Part shown: positions 36,439 to 45,230 of the stretch, one piece after another
How the letters are laid out: each line of letters begins with the position of its first letter
How positions within the stretch are numbered: position 1 is the stretch's first letter
Origin: Uliginosibacterium paludis
GTDB lineage: Bacteria > Pseudomonadota > Gammaproteobacteria > Burkholderiales > Rhodocyclaceae
Length of the DNA stretch: 64,000 nt
Assembly (NCBI RefSeq): GCF_039631355.1
Contig: NZ_JBDIVF010000004.1
Span: 124,001-188,000 of the forward strand
Direction: 5' to 3'
The notes under the pieces: model-generated
The model's database searches: none
Told to the model about the DNA's origin: nothing
What the model saw: only the letters and a program-made list of their open reading frames with translations
Translations under genes and position numbers: made by a program

Positions 36439-37308
36439 TCATGTCGCCCGCATGAACTGGTCGATCTGCTCGAGAACATATGACGCACGCGCCGTCAAAG
36501 GCCATTCAGCGCGGTGCACCAGCCACAAGGGATAGGGCTTGCCGCTCAGGGCGACCCGGATGTCGTCCGGCCGTGCATACACCTGACGGGCATGCCGCGG
36601 AATCACCGTAAAACCGAATCCTGCCGCGACGCCGTCCAGAATCAGGCTGACCTGATTGATGTAACCGTGGCAGGGCAGACTGCTCACTCCCGGATTGCCG
36701 GGAAAGGCCCGGCTGAGCAAGCGCGTGGCCATGGCTGGACCATCCGGATGCTCGATGAAGCCCAGCCTGACCAGATCATCCCACGCATCAACGTTTTGCC
36801 CCGCAGGCACAACGAGCTCGAGTACTTCTGCACCAAATTCCCTGGCCGCAAAGCGGGGGTCGTCGGGGCGGACCGTGACCACACCGAAGTCGTACTTCTT
36901 TTCGAGCAGCGCCGCCAGGATCTCGTTGTCCGGCGCAAAACGGTGGCGGACAGCCAGGCCGGGATGGCGTGACTGCAAGGCCACCAAGGGGCCGTGCAGC
37001 GCCAGCCCGACACTACCCGGCGTGGTCAGACCGACCTCGCCACAGAGCGCATCGGCATCGGCCAGACGCACCTCCAGCCGCCGCGTGGCTTGTTGAACCG
37101 CTCTGCAGTAATCGAGAAATGCCGTGCCGGCCGGCGTGAGCTCCAGGGTTCGCGTCTGACGCAGCAGCAGAGGTCCCAGCCGTGTTTCGAGCTGGCGGAC
37201 ATGCTGACTGACGGCAGCCTGCGTAAGGCCCAGGCGCTCGGATGCACGGGTGAAGCTGCCGGTTTCGGCAATGGCGAGAAAAGAATGGATCCACTGCGGA
37301 CTAAACAT
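36439..37308 (-). CDS. LysR-family transcriptional regulator (ArgP-like)
   Basis: 289 aa. N-terminal winged HTH FLAIAETGSFTRASERLGLTQAAVSQHVRQLE (shown in part) is diagnostic of LysR proteins; the rest is a periplasmic-binding-protein-like effector domain. VVPAGQNVDAW and the general pattern resemble the ArgP/IciA branch, which controls lysE-like exporters, but there is none adjacent. It is divergent from the VOC gene with 93 AT-rich bases between, where LysR proteins usually act. The effector is unknown. Confidence 0.9.
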   Translation of the reverse strand: MFSPQWIHSFLAIAETGSFTRASERLGLTQAAVSQHVRQLETRLGPLLLRQTRTLELTPAGTAFLDYCRAVQQATRRLEVRLADADALCGEVGLTTPGSVGLALHGPLVALQSRHPGLAVRHRFAPDNEILAALLEKKYDFGVVTVRPDDPRFAAREFGAEVLELVVPAGQNVDAWDDLVRLGFIEHPDGPAMATRLLSRAFPGNPGVSSLPCHGYINQVSLILDGVAAGFGFTVIPRHARQVYARPDDIRVALSGKPYPLWLVHRAEWPLTARASYVLEQIDQFMRAT

Positions 37309-37401
37309 AATGACTTGTTATGCACTCAATAAACATCAATAAGTTTACGTCACAAATCAGGCTTTCTAAACTCAACCACTCCTGAAACTCCTTGTCTGGC
37401 C

Positions 37402-37908
37402 ATGTCTCCCTACCCGCGCAGCTTTTCCCATATCGGCCTCTCGGTCACCGATCTCGACGCCGCCGTGAAGTTCTATACCAGGGTGATGGGCTGGTACCTG
37501 ATCATGCCGCCCACCACGATCCGCGAAGATGACAGCGCCATCGGCGTGATGTGCAGCGATGTGTTCGGCGCCGGCTGGGGCAGTTTCCGCATCGCGCATC
37601 TCTCGACCGGCGACCGCGTCGGCGTGGAGATCTTCGAGTTTCCGGGGGCCGAGCGGCGCGAAGCCAATTTCGAATACTGGAAGAGCGGCGTCTTCCATTT
37701 CTGCGTACAGGACCCGGACGTGGAGGGCCTCGCCGCGAAAATCGTGGCGGCCGGCGGCAAGCAGCGCATGCCGGTGCGCGAGTACTTCCCCGGCGAGAAG
37801 CCCTATCGCATGGTCTACATGGAAGATCCCTTCGGCAACATCCTGGAGATCTACAGCCACAGCTATGAGCTGACCTACTCCGCCGGCGCCTATGGCGCAG
37901 CCGACTGA
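37402..37908 (+). CDS. VOC-family protein (glyoxalase/dioxygenase fold)
   Basis: 168 aa. Vicinal oxygen chelate fold: SHIGLSVTDLDAAVKFYTRVMGW at the N-terminus gives the first metal His, and YMEDPFGNILEIYSH gives the C-terminal Glu ligand; FHFCVQDPDVEGLAAKI starts the second half. Could be a lactoylglutathione lyase-like or dioxygenase-like enzyme. It heads a rightward run with an MDR reductase 2 bases downstream, under likely control of the divergent LysR protein. Confidence 0.88.
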   Translation: MSPYPRSFSHIGLSVTDLDAAVKFYTRVMGWYLIMPPTTIREDDSAIGVMCSDVFGAGWGSFRIAHLSTGDRVGVEIFEFPGAERREANFEYWKSGVFHFCVQDPDVEGLAAKIVAAGGKQRMPVREYFPGEKPYRMVYMEDPFGNILEIYSHSYELTYSAGAYGAAD

Positions 37909-37910
37909 GC

Positions 37911-38918
37911 ATGAACGGCCTCCGTACCCTCGACGGCTTCGTGCTGCCGGACCGCCATCGCGCCTGGGTCTGGCGGACGGGCAATGATCCGCTCGCCCTG
38001 CAGCAGGCCGAGATTCCGCTCAGCGCACCGGCGGCCGGTGAAGTGCTGGTACGCAACGAGGCGGTGGGCCTCAACCCGGTCGACTGGAAAGTGCTCGGCA
38101 TGCCCGGCTGGCAGCCGGACCATGTGCCTGGCGTAGACGGTGCCGGCAGGGTGGTGGCGCTGGGCGAAGGCGTGCCCGCCGGCTGGCTGGGCCAGGCGGT
38201 GGCCTACCACCAGGACCTGCAGCGCGATGGCAGCTTTGCGAGCTTCACCAGGATTCGCGCGCGGGGGCTGATCCGCCGCCCGCCAGGGCTGACGGCAACG
38301 CTGGCCTCCGCCACCCCCTGCCCCGGCCTCACCGCCTGGCAGGCGCTCGAAAAGCTGCCCCCGGCGCGGGGTCGTCGTCTGCTGGTCAGCGGCGCGGGCG
38401 GCACGGTGGCTCACTTCCTCGTTCAGCTCGCCCGCGCCCGCGGATTCGAAGTGCATGCGATGAGCCATCCGCGCCATGCCGAACGCCTCCAGGGCCTTGG
38501 TGCCATCGCCTGTCATTCGGGCCCCCGTCCGCCGGCAGCGCTTCGCTTCCACGCGATCATCGACTGCGTCGGCGTGAGCAGCGCAAGGATGCTGGCCGAC
38601 AGCCTGCTCGCCAGCGGCCAGCTGGTGTGCATCCAGGGGCGTCTGCCGGAATGGCCCTGCGCGCCCTTTGGCCGGGCGCTGTCCCTGCATGAAGTCGCGC
38701 TCGGCGCGCTGCATCACGAAGGCAGCGACGAAGCCTGGGCCGAACTGATTGCCGCTGCCGAACACATTCTCTTCGCGAACCTGGCCGATGGCCGCCTCGC
38801 CGCGCCCGCGCTGCGCGAGGCGGGCTTCGACGAACTGCCAGCCCTGCTCGCCGGCCTGCGTGACGGCAGCCTGCCCGGCAAGACCGTGCTGCAGCTCGCG
38901 CCACCACCCGCCTCCTGA
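37911..38918 (+). CDS. MDR-superfamily zinc-independent alcohol dehydrogenase/quinone reductase
   Basis: 335 aa. GroES-like N-terminal domain (VRNEAVGLNPVDWKVLGMPGW is the quinone-reductase-type start) and a Rossmann domain with LVSGAGGTVAHFLVQLARARGFEVHAMSHPR. The structural zinc Cys residues are absent. It probably reduces quinones or enals with NADPH. It starts 2 bases after the VOC stop, so they are co-translated and may act on the same reactive compound. Confidence 0.88.
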   Translation: MNGLRTLDGFVLPDRHRAWVWRTGNDPLALQQAEIPLSAPAAGEVLVRNEAVGLNPVDWKVLGMPGWQPDHVPGVDGAGRVVALGEGVPAGWLGQAVAYHQDLQRDGSFASFTRIRARGLIRRPPGLTATLASATPCPGLTAWQALEKLPPARGRRLLVSGAGGTVAHFLVQLARARGFEVHAMSHPRHAERLQGLGAIACHSGPRPPAALRFHAIIDCVGVSSARMLADSLLASGQLVCIQGRLPEWPCAPFGRALSLHEVALGALHHEGSDEAWAELIAAAEHILFANLADGRLAAPALREAGFDELPALLAGLRDGSLPGKTVLQLAPPPAS

Positions 38919-38989
38919 TCCAGGTCCGCCCCGAATTTCCGAACCATGCCGCTGACATGCGGCAACGTCCTCCCCGAAAGGAAAGCAAC

Positions 38990-39685
38990 ATGACGCCAGC
39001 CCTCAAGATCCTCGTGATCCTCACCTCCCACGCCACCGCCGGCACCCAGCCCACCGGCGTCTGGCTCGAGGAATTCACCACGCCCTATTACGCCTTTGCC
39101 GATGCCGGCGCGCAGGTGGAAGTCGCCTCCATCGCCGGCGGCGCCGTGCCGATTGATCCGCACTCGATCGAGGCCGCAGGGAAGAACCCCGCCAGCGTCG
39201 AGCGCTATCTGAAGGACGAAGCGCTGCGAGCCCGCTTGGCAAGCTCGAAGCAGCTCGACGGGCTGCATGCCGCCGACTATGACGCCGTCTTCATGCCGGG
39301 CGGCCACGGCACGATGTGGGATCTGCCCGACAGCGCCGCACTGGCCCGCCTGCTGAGCGAAGCCTGGGGCGAAGGCAAGGTGGTGGCCGCGGTTTGCCAT
39401 GGTCCGGCCGGGCTGGTGAATGTGAAGGACGAAAAGGGCCAGCCGCTGGTGGCTGGCCGCCGCGTGGCCGCCTTCACCAACACCGAGGAAGTGGCTGCCG
39501 GCATGGACAAGACCGTGCCCTTCGCGCTGGAAACGCGCATTCGCAGCCTCGGCGCACGCTATGAAAGCGGCCCCGACTTCCAGCCCTTCGCCCTGCGTGA
39601 CGGGCGCCTCGTGACCGGCCAGAACCCGGCCTCCTCCGCCCGGGTCGCCGAACTGGTCCTGCAGGCGCTGCGCGAAGGCAAGTAA
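38990..39685 (+). CDS. DJ-1/PfpI family type 1 glutamine amidotransferase-like protein
   Basis: 231 aa. The nucleophile elbow is AAVCHGPAGLVN, with Cys in the strained turn; FMPGGHGTMWDLPD gives the oxyanion site with Glu/His neighbourhood as in HchA/YajL-like proteins; TNTEEVAAGMDKTVPFALE is typical of this branch. Members are glyoxalases, deglycases or chaperones. ATG 38990 follows AAAGGAAAGCAAC. Same direction as the VOC and MDR genes, consistent with reactive carbonyl defence. Confidence 0.88.
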   Translation: MTPALKILVILTSHATAGTQPTGVWLEEFTTPYYAFADAGAQVEVASIAGGAVPIDPHSIEAAGKNPASVERYLKDEALRARLASSKQLDGLHAADYDAVFMPGGHGTMWDLPDSAALARLLSEAWGEGKVVAAVCHGPAGLVNVKDEKGQPLVAGRRVAAFTNTEEVAAGMDKTVPFALETRIRSLGARYESGPDFQPFALRDGRLVTGQNPASSARVAELVLQALREGK

Positions 39686-39740
39686 GCCCGACATGCTTCC
39701 GGGATGGCGCAGTTCGCTTTGCTCACTGCGCCCTGCGCCC

Positions 39741-39792
39741 GACTCTCCACTCCCGACTCCCTACTCCCCACTCCCGACTCCCCACTCCCGAC
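39741..39792 (+). repeat. Tandem repeat CCACTCCCGACTCC
   Basis: Copies at 39747-39760, 39768-39781 and a partial at 39782-39792, just before the next ribosome start. Pyrimidine-rich on this strand. It lies inside the leader of the oxidoreductase gene, 5 bases from its ATG. Confidence 0.8.
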
Positions 39793-39796
39793 AGAT

Positions 39797-40897
39797 ATGA
39801 CCCTCTTCTCCCCCTTCCAGCTGAAAGACGCGCGCCTGCGCAACCGCATCGCGATTCCGCCGATGTGCCAGTACAGCGCCACCGACGGCCTCGCCAATGA
39901 CTGGCATCTCGCGCACTACACCGGGCTTGCCCGCGGCGGCGCGTCCCTGGTGATCGTGGAAGCCACCGCGGTATCCCCCGAAGGCCGCATCACGCCGGCC
40001 TGCCTTGGCCTGTGGAATGACGCGCAGGCCGAGCAGCTCGCGCGCATTGCCGCCGCGATCCGTGCAGCCGGTGCCGTGCCCGGCATCCAGATCGCGCACG
40101 CCGGGCGCAAGGCCAGCGCCAACCGCCCCTGGGAAGGTGACGACCACATCGCGGCCGACGATCCGCGCGCCTGGGAAACGCTCTCGCCTTCCGCGCTGGC
40201 CTTCGGCGCGAACCTGCCGCGCGTGCCGCGCGAAATGAGCCTGGCCGACATCGCTCGCGTCACCGGCGACTTTGCCGCCGCCACCCGCCGCGCGCGCGAA
40301 GCCGGCTTCGAATGGCTGGAGCTGCACTTCGCCCACGGCTATCTGGCGCAGAGCTTCTTCTCGCCGCATGCCAACCAGCGCAGCGATGCCTATGGCGGTG
40401 ACCACGCCGGCCGCAGCCGCTTCCTGCTTGAAACGCTTGCCGCCGTGCGCGCCGAATGGCCCGAAAATCTGCCGCTCACCGCCCGCTTCGGCGTAATCGA
40501 ATACGACGGGCGGGACGAGGAAACCCTCGCCGACTCGATCCACCTCGTGCGCGAGTTCAAGGCAGGCGGCCTGGATCTGCTCAATGTGAGCGTGAACTTC
40601 TGCACACCTGCAGCGAACATTCCCTGGGGCCCGGCTTTCCTCGCGCCGGTGGCCGAACGCGTGAAGCGTGAAGCCGGCATTCCTGTGGCATCAAGCTGGG
40701 GAATCGAGCGCGCGCAGGATGCCGAGCGCGTGGTCGCCAGCGGCCAGATGGATCTGGTGATGATCGGCCGCGCGATGCTCGCCAACCCGCACTACCCCTA
40801 TGCGCTGGCAAAGCAGCTCGGCGTTGAGAACCCCTCCTGGGTGCTGCCCGCGCCCTATGCACACTGGCTGGCGCGCTACCGGCTCGCTGCAGACTGA
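39797..40897 (+). CDS. Old Yellow Enzyme family NADH:flavin oxidoreductase (YqjM/XenA type)
   Basis: 366 aa FMN TIM barrel. IPPMCQYSATDGLANDWHLAHY is the YqjM/XenA active-site block with a flavin-tuning Cys; GIQIAHAGRKAS and ELHFAHGYLAQSFFSPHANQRSDAYGG (in part) give the substrate His pair and the phosphate-binding end; VMIGRAMLANPHYPY ends it. Reduces activated C=C bonds of enones and nitro compounds. The usual N-terminus starts at ATG 39797; there is no good ribosome binding site because the tandem repeat lies there, so translation may be weak or leaderless-like. Confidence 0.92.
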   Translation: MTLFSPFQLKDARLRNRIAIPPMCQYSATDGLANDWHLAHYTGLARGGASLVIVEATAVSPEGRITPACLGLWNDAQAEQLARIAAAIRAAGAVPGIQIAHAGRKASANRPWEGDDHIAADDPRAWETLSPSALAFGANLPRVPREMSLADIARVTGDFAAATRRAREAGFEWLELHFAHGYLAQSFFSPHANQRSDAYGGDHAGRSRFLLETLAAVRAEWPENLPLTARFGVIEYDGRDEETLADSIHLVREFKAGGLDLLNVSVNFCTPAANIPWGPAFLAPVAERVKREAGIPVASSWGIERAQDAERVVASGQMDLVMIGRAMLANPHYPYALAKQLGVENPSWVLPAPYAHWLARYRLAAD

Positions 40898-40913
40898 GTT
40901 CAGGACATGCAAT

Positions 40914-40946
40914 ACGCGCAGCGCATCGACAGGATGCGCTGCGCGT
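40914..40946. terminator. Bidirectional hairpin between convergent genes
   Basis: Perfect 13-bp arms ACGCGCAGCGCAT / ATGCGCTGCGCGT with a 7-base loop, between the oxidoreductase and the convergent MFS gene. No T-run. Confidence 0.6.
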
Positions 40947-41048
40947 GGGCCGCGGCACGCGTCATGCAGCACTCGCATCGCGCAGGCGATGACACAACGG
41001 TAGCCAGAGCCAGGTTCAGGGCTTTGCGCAGAGATAGGGTAGTGGCGG

Positions 41049-42488
41049 CTATCCCGACCGGCCCACGAAACGGTCACCGGCATCCCGCGGCAGGCTCAGC
41101 ACATCCACCAGCCCAAGCAGCGCCACCAAAGCCGAGAGCAGCAGCGCAAACTTGAATTCGGCAGCGGGCACAGTCCACCCAGCCCACTCCTTGAGCTGCA
41201 GCCCGAACTGGACAGCCATGGCGCCCAGTGTGATGCCTGCAGCCATGCTGACCTGAGAGACCACGTTGAACAGTGCATTGGCGTCCCCCATCTGCCGGTC
41301 GGGCACATCTGCAAACGCGATGGTTCCCAGACTGGTGAACTGCATGGAGCGGGTCATGCCACAAAGCAGAAGGATGGAGACGATCAGCATCATGGAAGAC
41401 TTCGGGCCGATCAAAGCACAAGCCGCCAGACACGCTGCCGCCAGCACCCCGTTGAAGAGCATCACCGGACGGTATCCAAAACGGCGCAAGATCGGCGTCG
41501 TTACGGTTTTCAGACCCACATTGCCAACAAAGACCACCAGCAACAGCGCGCCTGCGTGAAATGCGTTCATGCCCAGCCCCAACTGGAACATCAGGGGCAG
41601 CAGAAAGGGCAGGCAACCGATGGCCATGCGCGAAATCGACCCGCCAAGCATGGCCACCCTGAAAGTGGCGATCCGCATTGGAGACAGATCCAGCATCGGG
41701 TTGGTCACCCGGCGAAAATGTCGCAATGCGACGGCCAGCAGCACCAGGCCTCCGATCAGCAGCCCCAGGCCCGGTATGCCCGGCTCGGCAGCCAGCGAGT
41801 CGAGGCCGTTGAGCAGCAAAAATATACCCAGCCCGCTGAGCAGAAATCCGAGCCAGTCGAAGCGGCGAGGCGCCGTAGGCGGCACGTGGGGAACCAGCTT
41901 GAGCGCCAGCAGCAAGGCGATGATCCCGAGCGGCACATTGATGAAGAAAATCAGATGCCAGCTGGCGTGTGTCGTGATGAAGCCCCCCAGCGGTGGCGCG
42001 ATCACCGGGGCCACCAGCGCCGGCCAGACCAGATTGGACATGGCCACCATGCGCTGCGCCGGTGGGGTATTGCGGAGCACCAGCAAGCGCCCGACAGGAA
42101 CCATCAGCGCACCGAAAACACCCTGAAGAACACGCAAGGCCACGAAGAGGTGCAGATTGCCTGCCAGGCCGCAGCCGAGCGAAGCGGCCGTGAATCCAGC
42201 GATCGCCCAGGCAAACACCGGCCGTGCGCCCAAGCGATCGGCGATCCAGCTGCTGACAGGAATGAAGACACCCAAAGCCAGAAGGTAGGCACTCATCGCG
42301 ATATTCAGACGCAAGGCGTCGGTGCCGAATGATTCGGCCATTTGCGGCAGAGCGGTCGCGATGATGTTGCCGTCCAGCACTTCCATGAAAAGCGCCGCGG
42401 TCACCAGCCAGGCTACCCAGCGCACACGCCGGGACTTTTCTGCGCTATCCGATGTATCCGGTTTGCTATTCAAATCAGTTCGCACCAT
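41049..42488 (-). CDS. MFS multidrug exporter (DHA2/EmrB type)
   Basis: 479 aa, about 14 membrane segments, typical of the DHA2 family. Motif ALFMEVLDGNIIATALPQM (with the D in TM1) and RVLQGVFGALMVPVGRLLVL (motif C-like region) are seen, and SWIADRLGARPVF is motif A. ATG 42488 gives the normal start; in-frame sequence to 42629 is not. No partner membrane-fusion protein is adjacent. It probably exports drugs or metabolites by proton antiport. Confidence 0.9.
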   Translation of the reverse strand: MVRTDLNSKPDTSDSAEKSRRVRWVAWLVTAALFMEVLDGNIIATALPQMAESFGTDALRLNIAMSAYLLALGVFIPVSSWIADRLGARPVFAWAIAGFTAASLGCGLAGNLHLFVALRVLQGVFGALMVPVGRLLVLRNTPPAQRMVAMSNLVWPALVAPVIAPPLGGFITTHASWHLIFFINVPLGIIALLLALKLVPHVPPTAPRRFDWLGFLLSGLGIFLLLNGLDSLAAEPGIPGLGLLIGGLVLLAVALRHFRRVTNPMLDLSPMRIATFRVAMLGGSISRMAIGCLPFLLPLMFQLGLGMNAFHAGALLLVVFVGNVGLKTVTTPILRRFGYRPVMLFNGVLAAACLAACALIGPKSSMMLIVSILLLCGMTRSMQFTSLGTIAFADVPDRQMGDANALFNVVSQVSMAAGITLGAMAVQFGLQLKEWAGWTVPAAEFKFALLLSALVALLGLVDVLSLPRDAGDRFVGRSG

Positions 42489-42665
42489 TAATTTTCCCTG
42501 CCTTGCGCGCCGGGCGCAAGGGAGGCGGTTCATGCAGCCTGCGCCGGCACTTGTTCGCCAGAGGCCAACGCCTGTCCGGAGGGTTGATCGGGGGCACACG
42601 GGCGAGTCCGGGGGGCCTCGCTGCAACACGAAGGTTCTTCACCGGACGAGGTCCCGGAAATGGCA

Positions 42666-43004
42666 TCAAGGCCTTGCCGAAGGGCCCGAACCGAAGGCAC
42701 GGCCCAGAAGGGCGCGAATCAGCCGGGCACCGAGCCATGCGGGCCGGTAGCTCAACGCGAGCACCAGCGTCATCGCGGCCAGCGTCAGCAGCCCGAACCA
42801 TGCCGTCAGGCCGATCGAAAGCCCGCGCTGAGCGATCTCCAGCATGGCCGAGCCCAGCAGGGCCATACAGCCCAGCACACGGGCGCACCGAGCCAGAGGG
42901 CCGGGCAAGGTGCTACCGGCAAGCTGCCGGGCGTGGCGATCCATGCCCAGACACAGTGCTTCGAGTCCGATGAAGAGCAGAACAAAACTCGCCAGCGCCA
43001 TCAT
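42666..43004 (-). CDS. DUF3325 family membrane protein
   Basis: 112 aa, three to four membrane segments. The N-terminus LASFVLLFIGLEALCLGMDRHARQL is typical of DUF3325, found almost only next to PepSY and TonB-receptor genes. Its start overlaps the PepSY stop as ATGA. GAGGAAG precedes it. Function unknown; it is presumed part of the iron-siderophore block. Confidence 0.82.
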   Translation of the reverse strand: MMALASFVLLFIGLEALCLGMDRHARQLAGSTLPGPLARCARVLGCMALLGSAMLEIAQRGLSIGLTAWFGLLTLAAMTLVLALSYRPAWLGARLIRALLGRAFGSGPSARP

Positions 43005-44887
43005 GCTTCCTCCATTTGCAGTTGCGTGCCGGCCGTTCCGACCTGAGTCGTCGTGCTGCTGCGCGGCACATGGGTATGGGTCCGCCAGGCAGCCAGGATG
43101 AGCAAGGCACCGATGCCCAGCGCCGCCACATCGAATCCGGCGACCTGCCATTGTCCGGAGACCAGACTCAGCGGCAACCAGGCGCCGCCTCCCAGGGCGT
43201 TGAGCAGTGGCAGCAGAAGCGTGAGCAGTCCGGCCAGACCGAGTTGTTCAACCCAAGCCTCGCGATGCGTGCGCAGCGCGGCGTGCGGCAGCGCCAGCAG
43301 CCAGACGATGAAGAAACAGGCGATCTCCAGCCGGCTCCGGCCGATGATGTCTGCCGGAATCAGTCGGCTGGCCCAGAAGTAGCAGACGGTAGCCAGCAGC
43401 AGCCCTGCGACCCCGGCCACGTTGAGCACCTCCACCAGGCGATGACCGAAGGGCGTGTGCCCTGCGCGCTCCCGATCACGCTGCCTCGCGATGACCCACA
43501 TCACCAGGCCACTGGCCACCATGACGCAGCCCAGAATGCCCGACCCGAAAAACATCCAGCGCAGCAGCGGTGAGGCAAAACGGCCGAGATGGAGCGCATT
43601 GAAGCCGCTCCAGATTGCCCGTACGCTGCCGGGTGCCTCTGCAGCACGCGGCGCTTCGAGCAACTGTCCGTTCCGACCGTCAAACACCATGCTCTGCGGG
43701 TACGCTCGCGTGGCCAGAGAAACACCGCGTGCCTGGCGGAACTCGATGCGCGCATTCGCATCCCCCGGGTTGCTGATTGTGATGGCACCGACGCCCTCCT
43801 GCGGCCACTGTCGCCGGGCTGCCTCAAGCAAGGGGGCCAATGCCGCGAGCGGGGCCGACTCGCCGCTGCGCGGGCTGGCTGACTCGGCATGCATGTTCTT
43901 CATCTCGCCCATCATTGCCCGGACGCTGCCGCCATAAGCGTAATGCGCAGCCCAGGGCATGATCTGGTTGGCCAGCAGCAGAAGCCCCGAGAAGGTGATC
44001 ATCAGGTGGAAAGGCAGCGCAAGCACGCTTGTCGCGTTATGCGCATCCAGCCAGGAGCGCTTGCCCTTGCCGGGCCGGAAGGTGAAGAAATCCTTGAAGA
44101 TGTTGCGATGGATGATGATGCCACTCACCATCGCCACGAACATGAACAGGGTGGCGATGCCGACGATCCAGCGCGCCAGCGCGCGATCCATTCCGTAGAG
44201 TTCGAAATGGAAGCGGTAGAGAAAATCTCCGCCTGCGGTTTCGCGCGGCGCGATCATCCCTCCGGTCGCAGGATTCATGCTGAGGCGAGGACCACCGTGC
44301 TCACCCCCGCCGCCTCCGCCCCGGCCGCCCCGCTCACGCCCCCGTTCTTCGCCAGAGCGCTCCGCTCCGCGGCCGCCGCTGCGTCCGCGAGACCTGCCCT
44401 CCCGAGCTTCCAGACCGGATGAGGCTTCAGGAGGGCCCTGCCTGCGCCACTGAGCGCCCTCATCCGCTCCGCGATTCTCGCGCCCCGCTCTCCTGCCGGG
44501 CGGGCCCGGTGGCTGTGCTCCAAGGCCTCCGGACGACGGGCCATCCCCGTCGTCCTCAACCATGGATGGCCTGCCACGCCCTTCCGTTTCTCCCGCCTCG
44601 CGCCAGTTGAGTCCGAATACCGGGCTGCGCTCGCCCGGCAACGCGATCTGCCACTGGGCGGCGCCGGGGGCGACGCGCCCAAGCAAGCTCAGCGCACGAT
44701 CCAGGCCTTTCTCGTCGGGACGTGCCGAATGCAGTTCGGGCTGCATCCAAAGCGTGATCTCGTTGCGGAAGTACGAGAGCGTGCCGGTGAGAAAGATCGC
44801 GAACAGCAGCCAGCCCAGCACCAGCCCCGCCCAGGTATGCAGCCAGGACATCGATTTGCGCAGCCCGCGCGCCTGATCGAACCTCAT
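43001..44887 (-). CDS. PepSY-domain iron-uptake membrane protein with low-complexity loop
   Basis: 628 aa (from ATG 44887). PepSY-associated TM protein of the PiuB type: LHTWAGLVLGWLLFAIFLTGTL gives the first membrane helix; DRALARWIVGIATLFMFVAMVSG the second; HNATSVLALPFHLMITFSGLLLL the third, and more at the C-terminus. These proteins probably reduce ferric siderophores or assist release in the periplasm or membrane. Residues about 105-205 form a Gly/Arg/Glu/Ser-rich disordered insertion, which is unusual. Both ends overlap neighbours by ATGA. Confidence 0.87.
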   Translation of the reverse strand: MRFDQARGLRKSMSWLHTWAGLVLGWLLFAIFLTGTLSYFRNEITLWMQPELHSARPDEKGLDRALSLLGRVAPGAAQWQIALPGERSPVFGLNWREAGETEGRGRPSMVEDDGDGPSSGGLGAQPPGPPGRRAGRENRGADEGAQWRRQGPPEASSGLEAREGRSRGRSGGRGAERSGEERGRERGGRGGGGGGEHGGPRLSMNPATGGMIAPRETAGGDFLYRFHFELYGMDRALARWIVGIATLFMFVAMVSGIIIHRNIFKDFFTFRPGKGKRSWLDAHNATSVLALPFHLMITFSGLLLLANQIMPWAAHYAYGGSVRAMMGEMKNMHAESASPRSGESAPLAALAPLLEAARRQWPQEGVGAITISNPGDANARIEFRQARGVSLATRAYPQSMVFDGRNGQLLEAPRAAEAPGSVRAIWSGFNALHLGRFASPLLRWMFFGSGILGCVMVASGLVMWVIARQRDRERAGHTPFGHRLVEVLNVAGVAGLLLATVCYFWASRLIPADIIGRSRLEIACFFIVWLLALPHAALRTHREAWVEQLGLAGLLTLLLPLLNALGGGAWLPLSLVSGQWQVAGFDVAALGIGALLILAAWRTHTHVPRSSTTTQVGTAGTQLQMEEA

Positions 44888-45210
44888 GCTGCACCTCCTG
44901 ACGGAAGGCACTGAAGCAGCGCACCCAGCACCACCGCAGGCAGGATGATGCCCAGCGCTGCGCGTGCCACGGTCCGTGCTGCGATGACCCAGATCACGCC
45001 AAGGGTCTGAACGATAAAGCCCAGCATGATTGCCGCCATCGTAGCTTCGATGCGGCTCAAGGGCAGCGTAACGCTCAACAGGGCCGTAGCCTGAAGCGCC
45101 ACGCCGTAGGCGCCGAAGATGGCCAGCAGCACGCGCAAGCCGGTGTTGAGCCAGGCGGTGCGCTCGATCAAAGCAGGCAACCTGGAAGCGGGGGCGGTTC
45201 CGGATGTCAT
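44884..45210 (-). CDS. DUF3649 family membrane protein
   Basis: 108 aa, about four hydrophobic segments (RVLLAIFGAYGVALQATALLS; AAIMLGFIVQTLGVIWVIAA and others). DUF3649 proteins are almost always the partner of PepSY and DUF3325 genes beside siderophore receptors. The stop overlaps the PepSY start as ATGA and the start follows an AGGAAAGAGGGAAC site. Function unknown. Confidence 0.82.
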   Translation of the reverse strand: MTSGTAPASRLPALIERTAWLNTGLRVLLAIFGAYGVALQATALLSVTLPLSRIEATMAAIMLGFIVQTLGVIWVIAARTVARAALGIILPAVVLGALLQCLPSGGAA

Positions 45211-45230
45211 GTTCCCTCTTCCTTTCCTGC

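Noticed and set aside
35916..36488. 190-aa minus-strand frame before the LysR gene
   Set aside because: No family resemblance, no good start signal, overlaps the LysR C-terminus; kept only as part of the gene-free region.
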